Below, piece by piece: positions 7,723 through 15,690 of a stretch of 41,090 nucleotides of DNA (position 1 is the first letter of the stretch; the number at the start of each line of letters is the position of its first letter). This stretch comes from Muricoccus pecuniae. Lineage in GTDB: Bacteria > Pseudomonadota > Alphaproteobacteria > Acetobacterales > Acetobacteraceae. The stretch covers positions 1 through 41,090 of the forward strand of contig NZ_JACIJD010000028.1 of NCBI RefSeq assembly GCF_014199205.1. The letters are read 5' to 3'. Made by a program: the position numbers and the translations under genes. The notes below the pieces were generated by a model. The model did not search any database and was not told the DNA's origin. It saw only the letters and a list, made by a program, of their open reading frames with translations.

Positions 7723-8618
7723 GGCAGCCAGCCGCGGACCGGGGCGAACTCCGCTTCCATGCGATCGAGCCAGCGCCGGACGGCGGAGCGGTTCAGACCG
7801 CCGATCGGCGCGAAGGTCTTGCCCTCGGGGACCAACCCGTCACGGGCCAAGCCGAAGGTCAGCCGCTTCGCCTCGATCTCCTGCGCGACCTCGGGCGGGT
7901 CCAGGCGTGGGAGCCAGACCTGCACGGCGCCGCGGTCCATGGCGCGCTTCACGGCCGAGTGCCGCAGCACCCGGGCGAACGCTTCTTCCCGCTCCATGCC
8001 ACCCTCAACGCGGCCCTCGTTCAGGATGATTGCTGTCGCCTTCGGCTTGAAGCCGCGCGCCTCGAAGGTGTCCAGGCTGGCCAGGTCGTCCACGCGCGGG
8101 CCGAGCAGGTAGGCCGCCACCGGGGCAACCCCGGCCTCTTCCATGTCGGCCGCGACGGTGGGCGCGTTGTCGATCAGCGCCGCGAGGGACGTGTCGCCAC
8201 CGCCCATGTCGAGGATGGCGGGCGCCTTCTGCCCCATCACCCACTCCACCAGCTCGCGCAGCCACCGGGCCGTCTGCGTCGGGTCCGCGTTGGGCGGCTG
8301 GGCCACCCCCTCGAAGAAGCCGGGAAGGGTGCGGTTCTGCGGATCCAGGGCCGCGAGCACGGCCGCCCTGCCCTCCTCCGCCGTCCGCCAGCCCAGCCAG
8401 CGGGCGAGCATCGTCTTACCGCTCCAGCCCGCGCCGACGAGGAACCACACGGGCGGAAGGCCGCCCAGGTCCACCCCCGCCTTCGCGACCGGCCCCGCGC
8501 TGGGGACGGCGGAGGGCGGCAGGCCCACCGGCAACTCCTCCTCCCCCTCGAAGGAGGCTCCACGTTTGAACAGGGGCACCACGTTCACCGCCCCCGGCTT
8601 CTTCGTCTGTGCTGCCAT
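7719..8618 (-). CDS. P-loop ATPase, ParA/MinD-like, of the conjugation module
   Basis: 299 residues. The start at 8618 (MAAQTKKPGAVNVVPLFKRG) is chosen because AGGAGG lies 7 bp upstream; the ATG at 8624 would be too close. About residue 60 carries a Walker A-like loop, VGAGWSGKTMLARWLGW, followed by AAVLAALDPQNRTL and a Walker B-like AILDMGGGDTSLAAL; the later KATAIILNEG strand fits the ParA fold. No classical Lys at position 2 of a deviant Walker A is evident. ATPases of this kind accompany alphaproteobacterial conjugation loci and may position the transfer machinery or segregate DNA; no partner parB is present. Coupled downstream to the 199-residue gene. Confidence 0.72.
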   Translation of the reverse strand: MAAQTKKPGAVNVVPLFKRGASFEGEEELPVGLPPSAVPSAGPVAKAGVDLGGLPPVWFLVGAGWSGKTMLARWLGWRTAEEGRAAVLAALDPQNRTLPGFFEGVAQPPNADPTQTARWLRELVEWVMGQKAPAILDMGGGDTSLAALIDNAPTVAADMEEAGVAPVAAYLLGPRVDDLASLDTFEARGFKPKATAIILNEGRVEGGMEREEAFARVLRHSAVKRAMDRGAVQVWLPRLDPPEVAQEIEAKRLTFGLARDGLVPEGKTFAPIGGLNRSAVRRWLDRMEAEFAPVRGWLP

Positions 8619-8637
8619 CGTCATCCCTCCTGCTGCG

Positions 8638-9078
8638 TCACGTTCTCGGCTTGGCGAACCCGAAGCGCGGGCTCGCCGGTTCATGCTCACTCGATGCCTC
8701 GGCCGGCTGGGGCGCGGGCGTCTCCTGCACTGGCGGTGGCAGCACCGCTCGCCTGGGGGCCTGCCGCACGGCCTCGCCCCCTTCCTGGGCCCGGCGATCC
8801 GCTCGGACCTTCCACCACGTCTTGCGCACCCTTTCCGCAGTCGGGGGGCGTCCCTGCCCATCCGTCACCTGGGCGCGCTGGAACTCCTCCGCGATGGCCT
8901 GCCAGTTGGGCGTCCGGGGTGGGTTCAGCTCCGCCACCAAGTCTGAGGCGTGGGCCCACATCCACTCATAGAGGGGCGAGTGGGCTTTGCGGGTTCCCCC
9001 GGCCGGTCTCCGTTTCGCCGCGGCTAGGATCGCGTGTAGTCGCGCCCCGCTCTCCTCCGTGTCGGCTCCCATGCCCAT
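8638..9078 (-). CDS. Predicted Myb/SANT-like DNA-binding protein
   Basis: 146 residues from ATG at 9078 with AGGGG upstream; ATG 9072 and GTG 9084 are alternatives. The central part, SPLYEWMWAHASDLVAELNP through NWQAIAEEFQ, GRPPTAERVRKTWWKVRAD, has the three-helix, Trp-spaced pattern of Myb/SANT-like modules. The C-terminal 50 residues are Pro/Ala-rich and disordered. First gene of the minus-strand operon and divergent from the relaxase operon, so it may regulate the shared 200-bp region or act as an accessory protein at the transfer origin. Ends 20 bp before the ATPase start. Confidence 0.65.
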   Translation of the reverse strand: MGMGADTEESGARLHAILAAAKRRPAGGTRKAHSPLYEWMWAHASDLVAELNPPRTPNWQAIAEEFQRAQVTDGQGRPPTAERVRKTWWKVRADRRAQEGGEAVRQAPRRAVLPPPVQETPAPQPAEASSEHEPASPRFGFAKPRT

Positions 9079-9245
9079 TACCACCCCTGCTCACGAGCCC
9101 GTCACCATGGCGGAAGCCGGCCGTCCGGCCAGGTTTCCGTCCCTCTCGCGTTCCGAACCTTATCCGGCATCTGTCCTGGATGCATCCCGTTTCTAGTCCG
9201 AATACTGTTCCTCTTGCAGAGTGAAGCAATCCCCTGCAGACCAAG

Positions 9246-9278
9246 TGACCGCTCACGCGGTCAGTTGTCCAAGGGACA
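9246..9278. promoter_or_regulatory. Paired hairpins in the divergent transfer region (candidate oriT or operator)
   Basis: Two adjacent perfect inverted repeats: TGACCGC / GCGGTCA with a 4-base loop (9246-9263) and TGTCC / GGACA with a 3-base loop (9266-9278). They lie in the 200-bp region between the divergent Myb-like gene and the plus-strand relaxase operon, 6 bp before its first ATG. Transfer origins of MobF systems often sit beside the relaxase genes and carry such repeats, but a regulatory leader is equally possible. No nic consensus recognised. Confidence 0.35.
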
Positions 9279-9283
9279 GGCTC

Positions 9284-9547
9284 ATGGGAAACGCCCCGGA
9301 TGCACACGCTTCGCAAGGCGAAGCGGCTGACTTCGACGCAGCCAACGAGTGGCGATCGATCTCGCAGCCTCAGCGCCGGACGCTCCTGAACATGCAAAAG
9401 GGAGCGTCCCATGGCGCCTCCCTTGCCACCCTGCGCGCGCTTGCTGGCCGGGGTCTCGTGTCCTGGGGCGACGGTCCCTTTTCACGCGAAGCCAGAGTTG
9501 TGCTCACCGAGCGGGGCCGTCTCACCCTCAACAAGCGGAGCCACTGA
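9284..9547 (+). CDS. Small winged-helix-like protein, first gene of relaxase operon
   Basis: 87 residues from ATG at 9284. Residues about 28-82 (QPQRRTLLNMQKGASHGASL, ATLRALAGRGLVSWGDGPFS, REARVVLTERGRLTL) follow the helix-helix-helix-wing order of a MarR/PadR-like winged helix, with ALAGRGLVSW as recognition region and the VVLTERGR wing; this is a fold guess. The frame is open upstream to 9221, but that part crosses the hairpins at 9246-9278. Its stop overlaps the next start (TGATG at 9545-9549). A possible regulator of the transfer operon. Confidence 0.6.
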   Translation: MGNAPDAHASQGEAADFDAANEWRSISQPQRRTLLNMQKGASHGASLATLRALAGRGLVSWGDGPFSREARVVLTERGRLTLNKRSH

Positions 9548-9912
9548 TGAGCACCGACATCCATTCGAAGCTGGACCGCCTTCTGGCCGGACAGGTGGCC
9601 CAGGCCAAGGCTACGGCCGACCTGGAAACCTCCATCGCCGCCGTGGTGCAGGGCATCTCCGGGCTGGTCCCCCTGCTGGGGGCGCAGACCGAAATGCTCC
9701 GGCTGCTCCTCGCCGCGGCCACGCAGGAGACGCCCGGGGACAGCAACCTCCCCGAGCTGCTGACCCAGATCCTCGCCACCATGGAGCGGATGGAAGCGGC
9801 CATCGTCCGACTGCCGGGAGCGGTGGAGCAGATGGTCCGGCCGACCCCCAGCCCTGATGCCACCCCGGCCTTCGCCCCCTCACCCGAGCGCGAGCCCTCG
9901 CAGGGAGACTGA
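9547..9912 (+). CDS. Small helical protein upstream of the relaxase
   Basis: 121 residues starting MSTDIHSKLDRLLAGQVAQA, translationally coupled to the preceding gene and ending 2 bp before the relaxase GTG. Two long helices with heptad character (residues about 5-60 and 72-105: LPELLTQILATMERMEAAIV) and a Pro/Ser-rich disordered tail. No DNA-binding motif is obvious. In R388 the gene before the TrwC relaxase encodes TrwA, an oriT-binding accessory protein; this gene holds the same place, but no sequence similarity can be claimed. Confidence 0.65.
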   Translation: MSTDIHSKLDRLLAGQVAQAKATADLETSIAAVVQGISGLVPLLGAQTEMLRLLLAAATQETPGDSNLPELLTQILATMERMEAAIVRLPGAVEQMVRPTPSPDATPAFAPSPEREPSQGD

Positions 9913-9914
9913 CC

Positions 9915-12900
9915 GTGCTGACCTACCGCACCGGAGCGGCGGGCGCCCCCTCGGCGGCCTCAGCGATGGCGGCGCACCTGCTGGAGAGGACGGTCCCGGA
10001 CGAGGAGATGCGGCTGGCCGAATACTACGCAGGCGGCTCCGGGGTGGAGGAGGCCTTGGTGCGGGGTATGGGGTGCGTGCCGACCGTCCGGGCGGACATA
10101 CACGCCGACCTGGCCGACACCTTGGGCATCGCGCCGGGTGCCTTCCTGGACGAGACCGCCGTTGCGAACCTGCTGGGCGGTCGGCGGGCGGACGGGGAGG
10201 AGCTACCCGGGCACCAGCGGGACGTGAGGCGCTATGAGAGCGAGGACGGGAGCAAGCCCGACCGCTTCCGCATCTCCTACGTGGACCTGTGCTTCTCGGC
10301 GCCCAAAACAGCCTCCCTCGCCTGGGCCTTCGCGGAGACCGCGGCCGAGCGGAACACCATCCTGCAGGCGCACAGGGACGCCCGGGACGATGCCCTCCGC
10401 TACGTCGAGAAGGAGATCGCCAAGGCCGGCTTCGGTCATGGCGGCCGGGAGGGCGAGGAGCGGGGCAGCCTCGCCTGGATGACGTTCGACCACTTCACCA
10501 GCCGTCCCACGGTAGCGGTAACGCGCCCTGACCCGGTGACGGGCGTCATGGATACCGAGCTGCACTCCGTCCGCGTGGCCGGTGATCCCCAGATCCACAG
10601 CCACTGCATCGTCCCCAACGCGATGGTCACGGAGAGCGGGCGCTTGGTGGCGGTGAACCGCGACCACCTGCGGAACCGGATCCACGAGTTCGGCGCCGTC
10701 TATCAGGCCCTCCTCGCCCGCAACCTGCGCCGGGCCGGGATCGACGTGGATCTCTGCGAGCGCACGAAAATGGCCCGCCTTCCCGCCATTGCCGAGGCGG
10801 TGGCGGACGAGTTCTCCAAGCGCACCCGGGACGCCGAGGGCTCCGCCCGGACCGAGGCGATGGCGCGCGGCCTGGATTGGGACGCCATGCCCACCAATGC
10901 CCGCATCGACTTCCTGAAGGGCGGGGCGAAGGAGAGCCGGCGCTTCAAGGCCGACGACCTGGCCAACGTCGAGGCGTGGAGGACGCAGGCCGAGGCGATG
11001 GGGTGGACGCACCGGACCGCCATCGGCGCTGGCCCCCGCCCGGCCCCGCAGAGCCGCGAGGAGCGGTTGGAGGCCGGGTATCAGACCGCCCTCCCCCTCC
11101 TATCCGAGGAGCTGGCCAAGCGCGCCGTCGTCCTGGGCACGGATGCCCGGCTCGCCGCAGTGCGGGGCCTGATCGCCGCCGGCATTGAGACCACCGACGA
11201 CATAGGCGCCCTGACACGCGCCATGGCCAAGCGCGGGGTGGAGCAGGACGGCGCCCTCACGCGCCTGATCTGGAAGGAGGGCAGCGACGGCCGGACGAAG
11301 CTCACCACGGAACTGCACGTCTCCCAGGAGCGGGAGCTGGTGGCCTTGGCGAAGAGTGCCGCGGCCGATCGCTCCACCGCCCTCCCCTCCTCGGTTCTCG
11401 CTGCGGCCGTCGCGCGTAGCGGCCTCGCCTTCACGGGGGAGCATGGACAGGCGCAGCGCAAGGCGATGGAAGCCCTGGGCACCGGCGGGCGTTTCGGGGT
11501 GGCCATCGGCGTGGCAGGCGCTGGTAAGACCTCCATGCTGCGCCCGCTGGTGGACGCATGGACCGAGCGGGGCCGCGAGGTGTGGGGCGTGGCCGATGCG
11601 TGGCGCCAAGCCACGGCGCTGCAGGAGGCGGGCGTGACCGATGCCCGGACGCGCGCGCTCCAGCCCTTCCTAGATGGCGTCGAGGCCGGGCGCTTCGCCC
11701 TCTCCGCGCAGAGCGTCGTGGTGGTGGACGAGGTGGGGCGCGTCGGGACGCGACAGATGCTGCACCTCCTGCGCCTCCAGCAGCGACACGGCTTTTCCGT
11801 GGTGGCCGTGGGCGACGACAAGCAATGCCAGAGCATCGAGGCCGGGCCCGTCATCGAGTTGCTGCGGAAGGCGCTGGGGAAGGAAGCCGTCCCCGAGATC
11901 CTGACCACCGTCCGCCAGCGCACGGAACGCGAGCGCGAGATCGCCGGCCTGTTCCGGGAGGGCAAGGCGCGCGACGCGCTGGCGATGAAGCGGGAAGACG
12001 GAACGGCCGAGATGGTGCCGGGCGGCTATCGCGAGGCGGTGCAGCGTGTAGCGGAACTATGGCAGGAGCGCACCGAGGCCGGGAAGGCAACGGCGGCCGG
12101 CTACACCGTCAGCATCTCCGCGCCGACGAACGCGGATGCGCGCGCCATCAGCCTCGCGATCCGTGAGAGGCGGCGCGCGGCCGGCGAACTCGGCGCGGAT
12201 CGCGCCAGCATCCAAGCCACTGACCAGAACGGCGCCACGTACTCGCTGCCCCTGGCGGAAGGCGACTGCGTGCGGCTCTTCGCCCGCACCCGCGCCACCT
12301 TCACGGACGAGCAGGGGCGCCGGAAATCCGCCAACATCGGGGACAACGGCAGCGTGCTCGAGGTGGTGCGCGTGCAGCCGCGTGACGGCATCCACCTCCG
12401 CGCCGAGAGCGGCAAGGTCGGCTTCGTCCCCTGGGCCGCCCTGCGCGATGAAGGGTCCGAGCGGATCAAGCTGGCGCACGGTGACTGCCGCACGATTGAC
12501 AGCAGCCAGGGCCTTACCTCGGACGAGCATATCAACGCGCTGCCGGCCGGCTCGCGTGCGGTGCAGGGCTTCAAGGGCTACGTGGCAGAGAGCCGCCACC
12601 GCGTCTCATCCTGGCTTGTGACCAGCCATGGCGCCGAGCTGCGGGAAGCGCAGGACCACCGACCGCTGGGCGTGAACGATCCGTTGAGCGCAAGCGATCT
12701 CTGGGACGCGGTGGCGAAGAACCTGGAGCGCCAACCGGTGAAGGAAAGCGCCCTTGCCTTCGTCGCCAGCGTGGCGGCCGAGACGCGCAAGGCGGCGCAC
12801 GCGCTCCAAGAAGGGCTCAGGGTGCAGGAGGCACGTGCGGCAGCAGGACAGGCGCCCACGACCCTGCGCCGAACCTTCGATCTGCGCCGCGCCAAGGAAG

Positions 12901-13310
12901 CGGTGGCGCGCTTGGCGGAGAGGTTGGATGGCGCCTTCGCAGCGCTGGCGCCGGTGCTCGACCGGCTTCGCTCCGTCTCGCCGGAGCAACAGATGGAGAA
13001 CCGCCTGGTCTATACGGCGCGGGTCTACTCGCCCTTGGTCGCGCGTGGGCAGATGGCTTTCAGCGAGGCGGCCACGCTGATGCTGAAGCGCGAGCGGGCC
13101 GCCCAGAACCGGAGTGCCGAACTGGATCCGGTGCACCGTCTGCCGCGGGGCGGCTTGCCCTCGGAGACGATCATGGAGCGGGCAGAGAGCGCGCTGGCCG
13201 CCGCGGTGGACCGCTTTGCGACGAAGCTACAGCAGGGAGGGCAGGGGGTTCGCGTGGCGGATGCAGGAGGGGCGCCCAAGCCGCGCCAAAGGCAGGGCTT
13301 GAGCGCGTAG
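9915..13310 (+). CDS. MobF-family conjugative relaxase-helicase (TrwC/TraI-like)
   Basis: 1131 residues. It should nick the transfer strand at oriT, stay covalently attached through a tyrosine and unwind the DNA for export through VirD4. N-terminal TrwC relaxase domain: tandem tyrosines at 39-40 (AEYYAGG, the family's catalytic position), FSAPKTASLAWAFA, and the histidine motif PQIHSHCIVPN (His 228 and 230). Helicase part: Walker A GVAGAGKTS at about 532-540, Walker B VVVVDEVG at about 601-608, GDDKQCQSIEAG, and a late motif QGLTSDEHINALP with the SRHRVSSWLVTS segment. The last 250 residues are helical. The GTG start follows the preceding stop by 2 bp with AGGGAGA upstream. Complete, with no frameshift. 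Confidence 0.93.
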   Translation: MLTYRTGAAGAPSAASAMAAHLLERTVPDEEMRLAEYYAGGSGVEEALVRGMGCVPTVRADIHADLADTLGIAPGAFLDETAVANLLGGRRADGEELPGHQRDVRRYESEDGSKPDRFRISYVDLCFSAPKTASLAWAFAETAAERNTILQAHRDARDDALRYVEKEIAKAGFGHGGREGEERGSLAWMTFDHFTSRPTVAVTRPDPVTGVMDTELHSVRVAGDPQIHSHCIVPNAMVTESGRLVAVNRDHLRNRIHEFGAVYQALLARNLRRAGIDVDLCERTKMARLPAIAEAVADEFSKRTRDAEGSARTEAMARGLDWDAMPTNARIDFLKGGAKESRRFKADDLANVEAWRTQAEAMGWTHRTAIGAGPRPAPQSREERLEAGYQTALPLLSEELAKRAVVLGTDARLAAVRGLIAAGIETTDDIGALTRAMAKRGVEQDGALTRLIWKEGSDGRTKLTTELHVSQERELVALAKSAAADRSTALPSSVLAAAVARSGLAFTGEHGQAQRKAMEALGTGGRFGVAIGVAGAGKTSMLRPLVDAWTERGREVWGVADAWRQATALQEAGVTDARTRALQPFLDGVEAGRFALSAQSVVVVDEVGRVGTRQMLHLLRLQQRHGFSVVAVGDDKQCQSIEAGPVIELLRKALGKEAVPEILTTVRQRTEREREIAGLFREGKARDALAMKREDGTAEMVPGGYREAVQRVAELWQERTEAGKATAAGYTVSISAPTNADARAISLAIRERRRAAGELGADRASIQATDQNGATYSLPLAEGDCVRLFARTRATFTDEQGRRKSANIGDNGSVLEVVRVQPRDGIHLRAESGKVGFVPWAALRDEGSERIKLAHGDCRTIDSSQGLTSDEHINALPAGSRAVQGFKGYVAESRHRVSSWLVTSHGAELREAQDHRPLGVNDPLSASDLWDAVAKNLERQPVKESALAFVASVAAETRKAAHALQEGLRVQEARAAAGQAPTTLRRTFDLRRAKEAVARLAERLDGAFAALAPVLDRLRSVSPEQQMENRLVYTARVYSPLVARGQMAFSEAATLMLKRERAAQNRSAELDPVHRLPRGGLPSETIMERAESALAAAVDRFATKLQQGGQGVRVADAGGAPKPRQRQGLSA

Positions 13311-13314
13311 CAGA

Positions 13315-13366
13315 GAGCATGTCCCAAAACCCCGCCTCATCTGAGGCAGCAAAATGGGACATGCTC
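13315..13366. terminator. Nested palindrome between convergent transcription units
   Basis: Outer arms GAGCATGTCCCA (13315-13326) and TGGGACATGCTC (13355-13366) are perfectly complementary over 12 bp. Inside is a second perfect inverted repeat, GCCTCA / TGAGGC with a 2-base loop (13334-13347), flanked by A-rich stretches. It fills the gap between the relaxase stop (13310) and the stop of the convergent gene (13369), so a bidirectional terminator is the simplest reading. A miniature element or a site-specific binding site would look similar. Confidence 0.55.
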
Positions 13367-13368
13367 GG

Positions 13369-13569
13369 TCAGGCCGTCATTCCCTGCCGCTTCTTCGCCT
13401 TCTCGTCGGTGTCGTCGCTGCTGGCCTTGGTCGTGGCCTTGGACGCCTGCGCGCCCTCGGCCTGGCGCGCGGTGCGGCCGGCCGCCTCCACCTTGTCCCA
13501 GGCGCCTGCCTCCTTCGCGCGGACCTTGGCCCGCGCCGTCTTCACTTCCTTGGGCTCTGCAATCGCCAT
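13369..13569 (-). CDS. Small Lys/Ala-rich protein downstream of virD4
   Basis: 66 residues starting MAIAEPKEVKTARAKVRAKE, with AAGGAGAAGG as ribosome site before the ATG at 13569. Nearly all Ala, Lys, Arg, Glu, Thr and Ser, with no hydrophobic core; probably intrinsically disordered or one long charged helix. It follows virD4 by 40 bp across a strong hairpin (13596-13629), so it is the last gene of the operon or separately expressed. No family recognised. Confidence 0.55.
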   Translation of the reverse strand: MAIAEPKEVKTARAKVRAKEAGAWDKVEAAGRTARQAEGAQASKATTKASSDDTDEKAKKRQGMTA

Positions 13570-13595
13570 TGCCTTCTCCTTCGCTTGTTAGACGC

Positions 13596-13629
13596 AGGAG
13601 GCGGCACCGTCAGGCCGGTGCCGCCTCCT
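13596..13629 (-). terminator. Strong hairpin across the virD4 stop codon
   Basis: Perfect 14-bp arms, AGGAGGCGGCACCG and CGGTGCCGCCTCCT, with a 6-base loop. The virD4 stop (TGA, 13612-13610) falls in the loop, and the arm inside the gene encodes its Glu/Ala-rich tail. No U tract follows on the minus strand. It may terminate or protect the long virB-virD4 message, or attenuate the next gene. Confidence 0.5.
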
Positions 13630-15463
13630 CCTCGTCCTCCCACGTCGCGGTGTAGGAGGTTTCCCGGAGCCGCGCCGCGATGGCGGGCCGCCGGAAGCCG
13701 ATGGCGGCACCGTGCCGGATGGGCCGCTCGCCGCGGGGCAGGGTGATCCGCTCATCCCCGCGCATCTCTTGCAGCAGCTCGTGAGGCTTCGCGACCTCGC
13801 GGCTGATCTCGTGCTCGTTCAGGTTCGCGCCCACCGAACTCGTCGGCAGGTCGAGGATGCGCCCGCTACGGCCCTTGTTCTCGCCCTTGCTGGTCGCGAC
13901 CGCGCCATAGGTCCCGAGCGTCGCGGACAGATCCTTGGCGGTGTTGAGGTTCTGAATGCCGGCATAGGTGCGCCAGCTCACGCCGTCGAACCACGCATCC
14001 TTGCCGGGCCGGCCCCAAACCTTCTCGATTTGCCCCTCTGATTGGTAGAATAGCTGGAGCGTGACCTTGTATTTACGCCCCTGGTCGCGCGCCGTCTCCA
14101 GCGCGTTCATCGGGCCGAGCAGCACCGCCTCATCCAGGAAGAAGGCGACTCGCCCGTTGACCTTGCCGTTAGCCGCAAAGACCGCATCCAACAGTGATCC
14201 GACCAGCACGCGCGCCACCGCCGGCGTCTCGCGCAGGGCCTCCATCGGGACCTGCACGAAGACTGAGAGATTGCCGCGCACCAGGTCGGACATGCGGAAG
14301 GCATCGCCGCTCACGAGATCCCCATAGACCTCGCTCGCCAACCATTCCGTGTCATCGGTGGCGTTGCCGAAGGCGCCCGAGAAGGTCACGTCAGCCAGCC
14401 CCATCATGGAGCCCGCGAGGCTGCGGGCGAGAGGGGAGGGGCTGGTCTCGTGAATGCCGCGCAGGCGGTCGCGCATCCTCTCCTCCGACACCGAGAGCCC
14501 GGCCCGCAGGGTCCGCAGCGTCTTCAGCTCGGCCGGGAACTCGTCATCCCACAGCATGTGCGCGAGCAGGGCGGTGACGATGGTCCTGCCCCACTGCTTG
14601 AAGCGGGCATTCGTCCCGTCCCCACCACCGCTGCCGGCGTCCGGCATGGGGCCTATGATGCGCCCGACCACGGCACGGAGGCGCGTCTCCGCCATGTCGT
14701 CGTCAATGTCGATCGCTTCCAGGACGTTCGGGCCGACGTCCCCGATGCCGAGGCGGACAACCTGCTGGCCTGTCTCCGCGAGGGCCGCGCCGACCTGTTC
14801 GGAAAGCTCCGTGCTGGGGTCGAGCACCACTCGCGACTTCTTCCAGGTGAGCAGCGAGGTGACGAGGGTGGTGGACTTGTAGGCACCGCCGCCCGCGATG
14901 ACGATGGAGTGCGTAGTGCCCGACTTGCACGGGTCGATCAGCAGCGGAACCCTGCCGCCGTTCCCCCAGGTCTCGCGGTCCCCTGGAACGAAGCGCACCC
15001 GGGCGACGGGGCCGAGGTCCACGCGCTCCGCCTCGCCTACGACCACCCCGCCGAGGTCAGGGTCCGGGGTGGAGGGGAACAGCTTCGCCGCCTCCGCCAT
15101 GTTCATGAAGGTCGCAGAGCCGTGGTTGTTCGTGGTGCCGCGCCGGATGCGGTCGATCCCCAGGCCCTTGCGCGCCATGCCGGCGACGCCGCCCCACCGG
15201 CGCCACTGCCAGCGCCCCAGCGCCAGGAGCGGGGCGAAGGCGAAGAGGGCAGAGGCGGCGATGGCCACGCTCTCCTCCCAGCTCCGCCCGGCATAGGGGG
15301 CGTACCGCCACCACGCCCAAGGATACTCCCACCAAGAGAGCTCAGGATGGCCCCAGAGCCCGACCCCATAGAGGAAGAGCAGGGACGCCATCACGAGCCA
15401 AGCCACAGCCGCCAGTCCCCCTACCAAGGGCAGGAGGAGAAGGTTGAGGACAGCCTTCCTCAT
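13610..15463 (-). CDS. virD4: Type IV coupling protein VirD4/TraG
   Basis: 617 residues. Hexameric inner-membrane ATPase that delivers the relaxase-DNA complex to the VirB channel. Two N-terminal membrane segments (about 5-35 and 65-85), then the ATPase: STRVVLDPSTELSEQV-type core (seen as SRVVLDPSTELSEQV), Walker B VAFFLDEAVLLG near 438-449, and C-terminal RTYAGIQNLNTAKDLSATLG typical of TraG proteins. The Walker A position reads AGGGAYKSTTL near 187-197, where the usual GxGK has Tyr before Lys; related coupling proteins have GFK-type loops, so it is probably functional. Its ATG overlaps the stop of the DUF551-like gene (ATGA). Last T4SS gene of the operon; the tail is Glu/Ala-rich. Confidence 0.92.
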   Translation of the reverse strand: MRKAVLNLLLLPLVGGLAAVAWLVMASLLFLYGVGLWGHPELSWWEYPWAWWRYAPYAGRSWEESVAIAASALFAFAPLLALGRWQWRRWGGVAGMARKGLGIDRIRRGTTNNHGSATFMNMAEAAKLFPSTPDPDLGGVVVGEAERVDLGPVARVRFVPGDRETWGNGGRVPLLIDPCKSGTTHSIVIAGGGAYKSTTLVTSLLTWKKSRVVLDPSTELSEQVGAALAETGQQVVRLGIGDVGPNVLEAIDIDDDMAETRLRAVVGRIIGPMPDAGSGGGDGTNARFKQWGRTIVTALLAHMLWDDEFPAELKTLRTLRAGLSVSEERMRDRLRGIHETSPSPLARSLAGSMMGLADVTFSGAFGNATDDTEWLASEVYGDLVSGDAFRMSDLVRGNLSVFVQVPMEALRETPAVARVLVGSLLDAVFAANGKVNGRVAFFLDEAVLLGPMNALETARDQGRKYKVTLQLFYQSEGQIEKVWGRPGKDAWFDGVSWRTYAGIQNLNTAKDLSATLGTYGAVATSKGENKGRSGRILDLPTSSVGANLNEHEISREVAKPHELLQEMRGDERITLPRGERPIRHGAAIGFRRPAIAARLRETSYTATWEDEEEAAPA

Positions 15464-15690
15464 GTCTCAGGCGGGTCCGGCAGTGGCCGCCAGTGGGTCG
15501 GAAAAGGCAAGATCCGGCCGAACTCAGAAGTCACCCATGAGCCGGCCTCCACCGTCCCGTCGGGCCGCTGCTGGGGTGAGCGGTAAAACCCTTCCCGCAC
15601 CCGTTTCCACCCCGCAGCCCAGAGCAGTACGCCGGTTCCATTCATCGGCCCCGTGTGAATCGGATGCCATTCATCTTTCGTGTTGCTCAC
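15460..15690 (-). CDS. DUF551-like small protein inside the virB operon
   Basis: 76 residues, GTG start at 15690 overlapping the virB11 stop (GTGA); its own stop overlaps the virD4 ATG (ATGA), so it is locked between the two ATPase genes. The pattern EWHPIHTGPMNGTGVLLWAA near the start and FPTHWRPLPDPP at the end is that of DUF551 proteins (W-P-I ... DGT-VLLW ... THW-PLP-PP), best known from phages and prophages. No signal peptide or membrane segment. Function unknown. It is not a usual member of virB operons; the coupling argues for a role or at least co-expression with transfer. Confidence 0.72.
   Translation of the reverse strand: MSNTKDEWHPIHTGPMNGTGVLLWAAGWKRVREGFYRSPQQRPDGTVEAGSWVTSEFGRILPFPTHWRPLPDPPET

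Noticed and set aside
7425-9224. 599-residue plus-strand open frame rich in Pro/Arg
   Set aside because: It runs antisense through the ATPase, membrane-protein and Myb-like genes, which have motifs, ribosome sites and coupled starts.
13315-13366. Considered as the terminal repeats of a short insertion sequence
   Set aside because: Only 28 bp lie between the arms and no target duplication or other copy is visible; a terminator is simpler.
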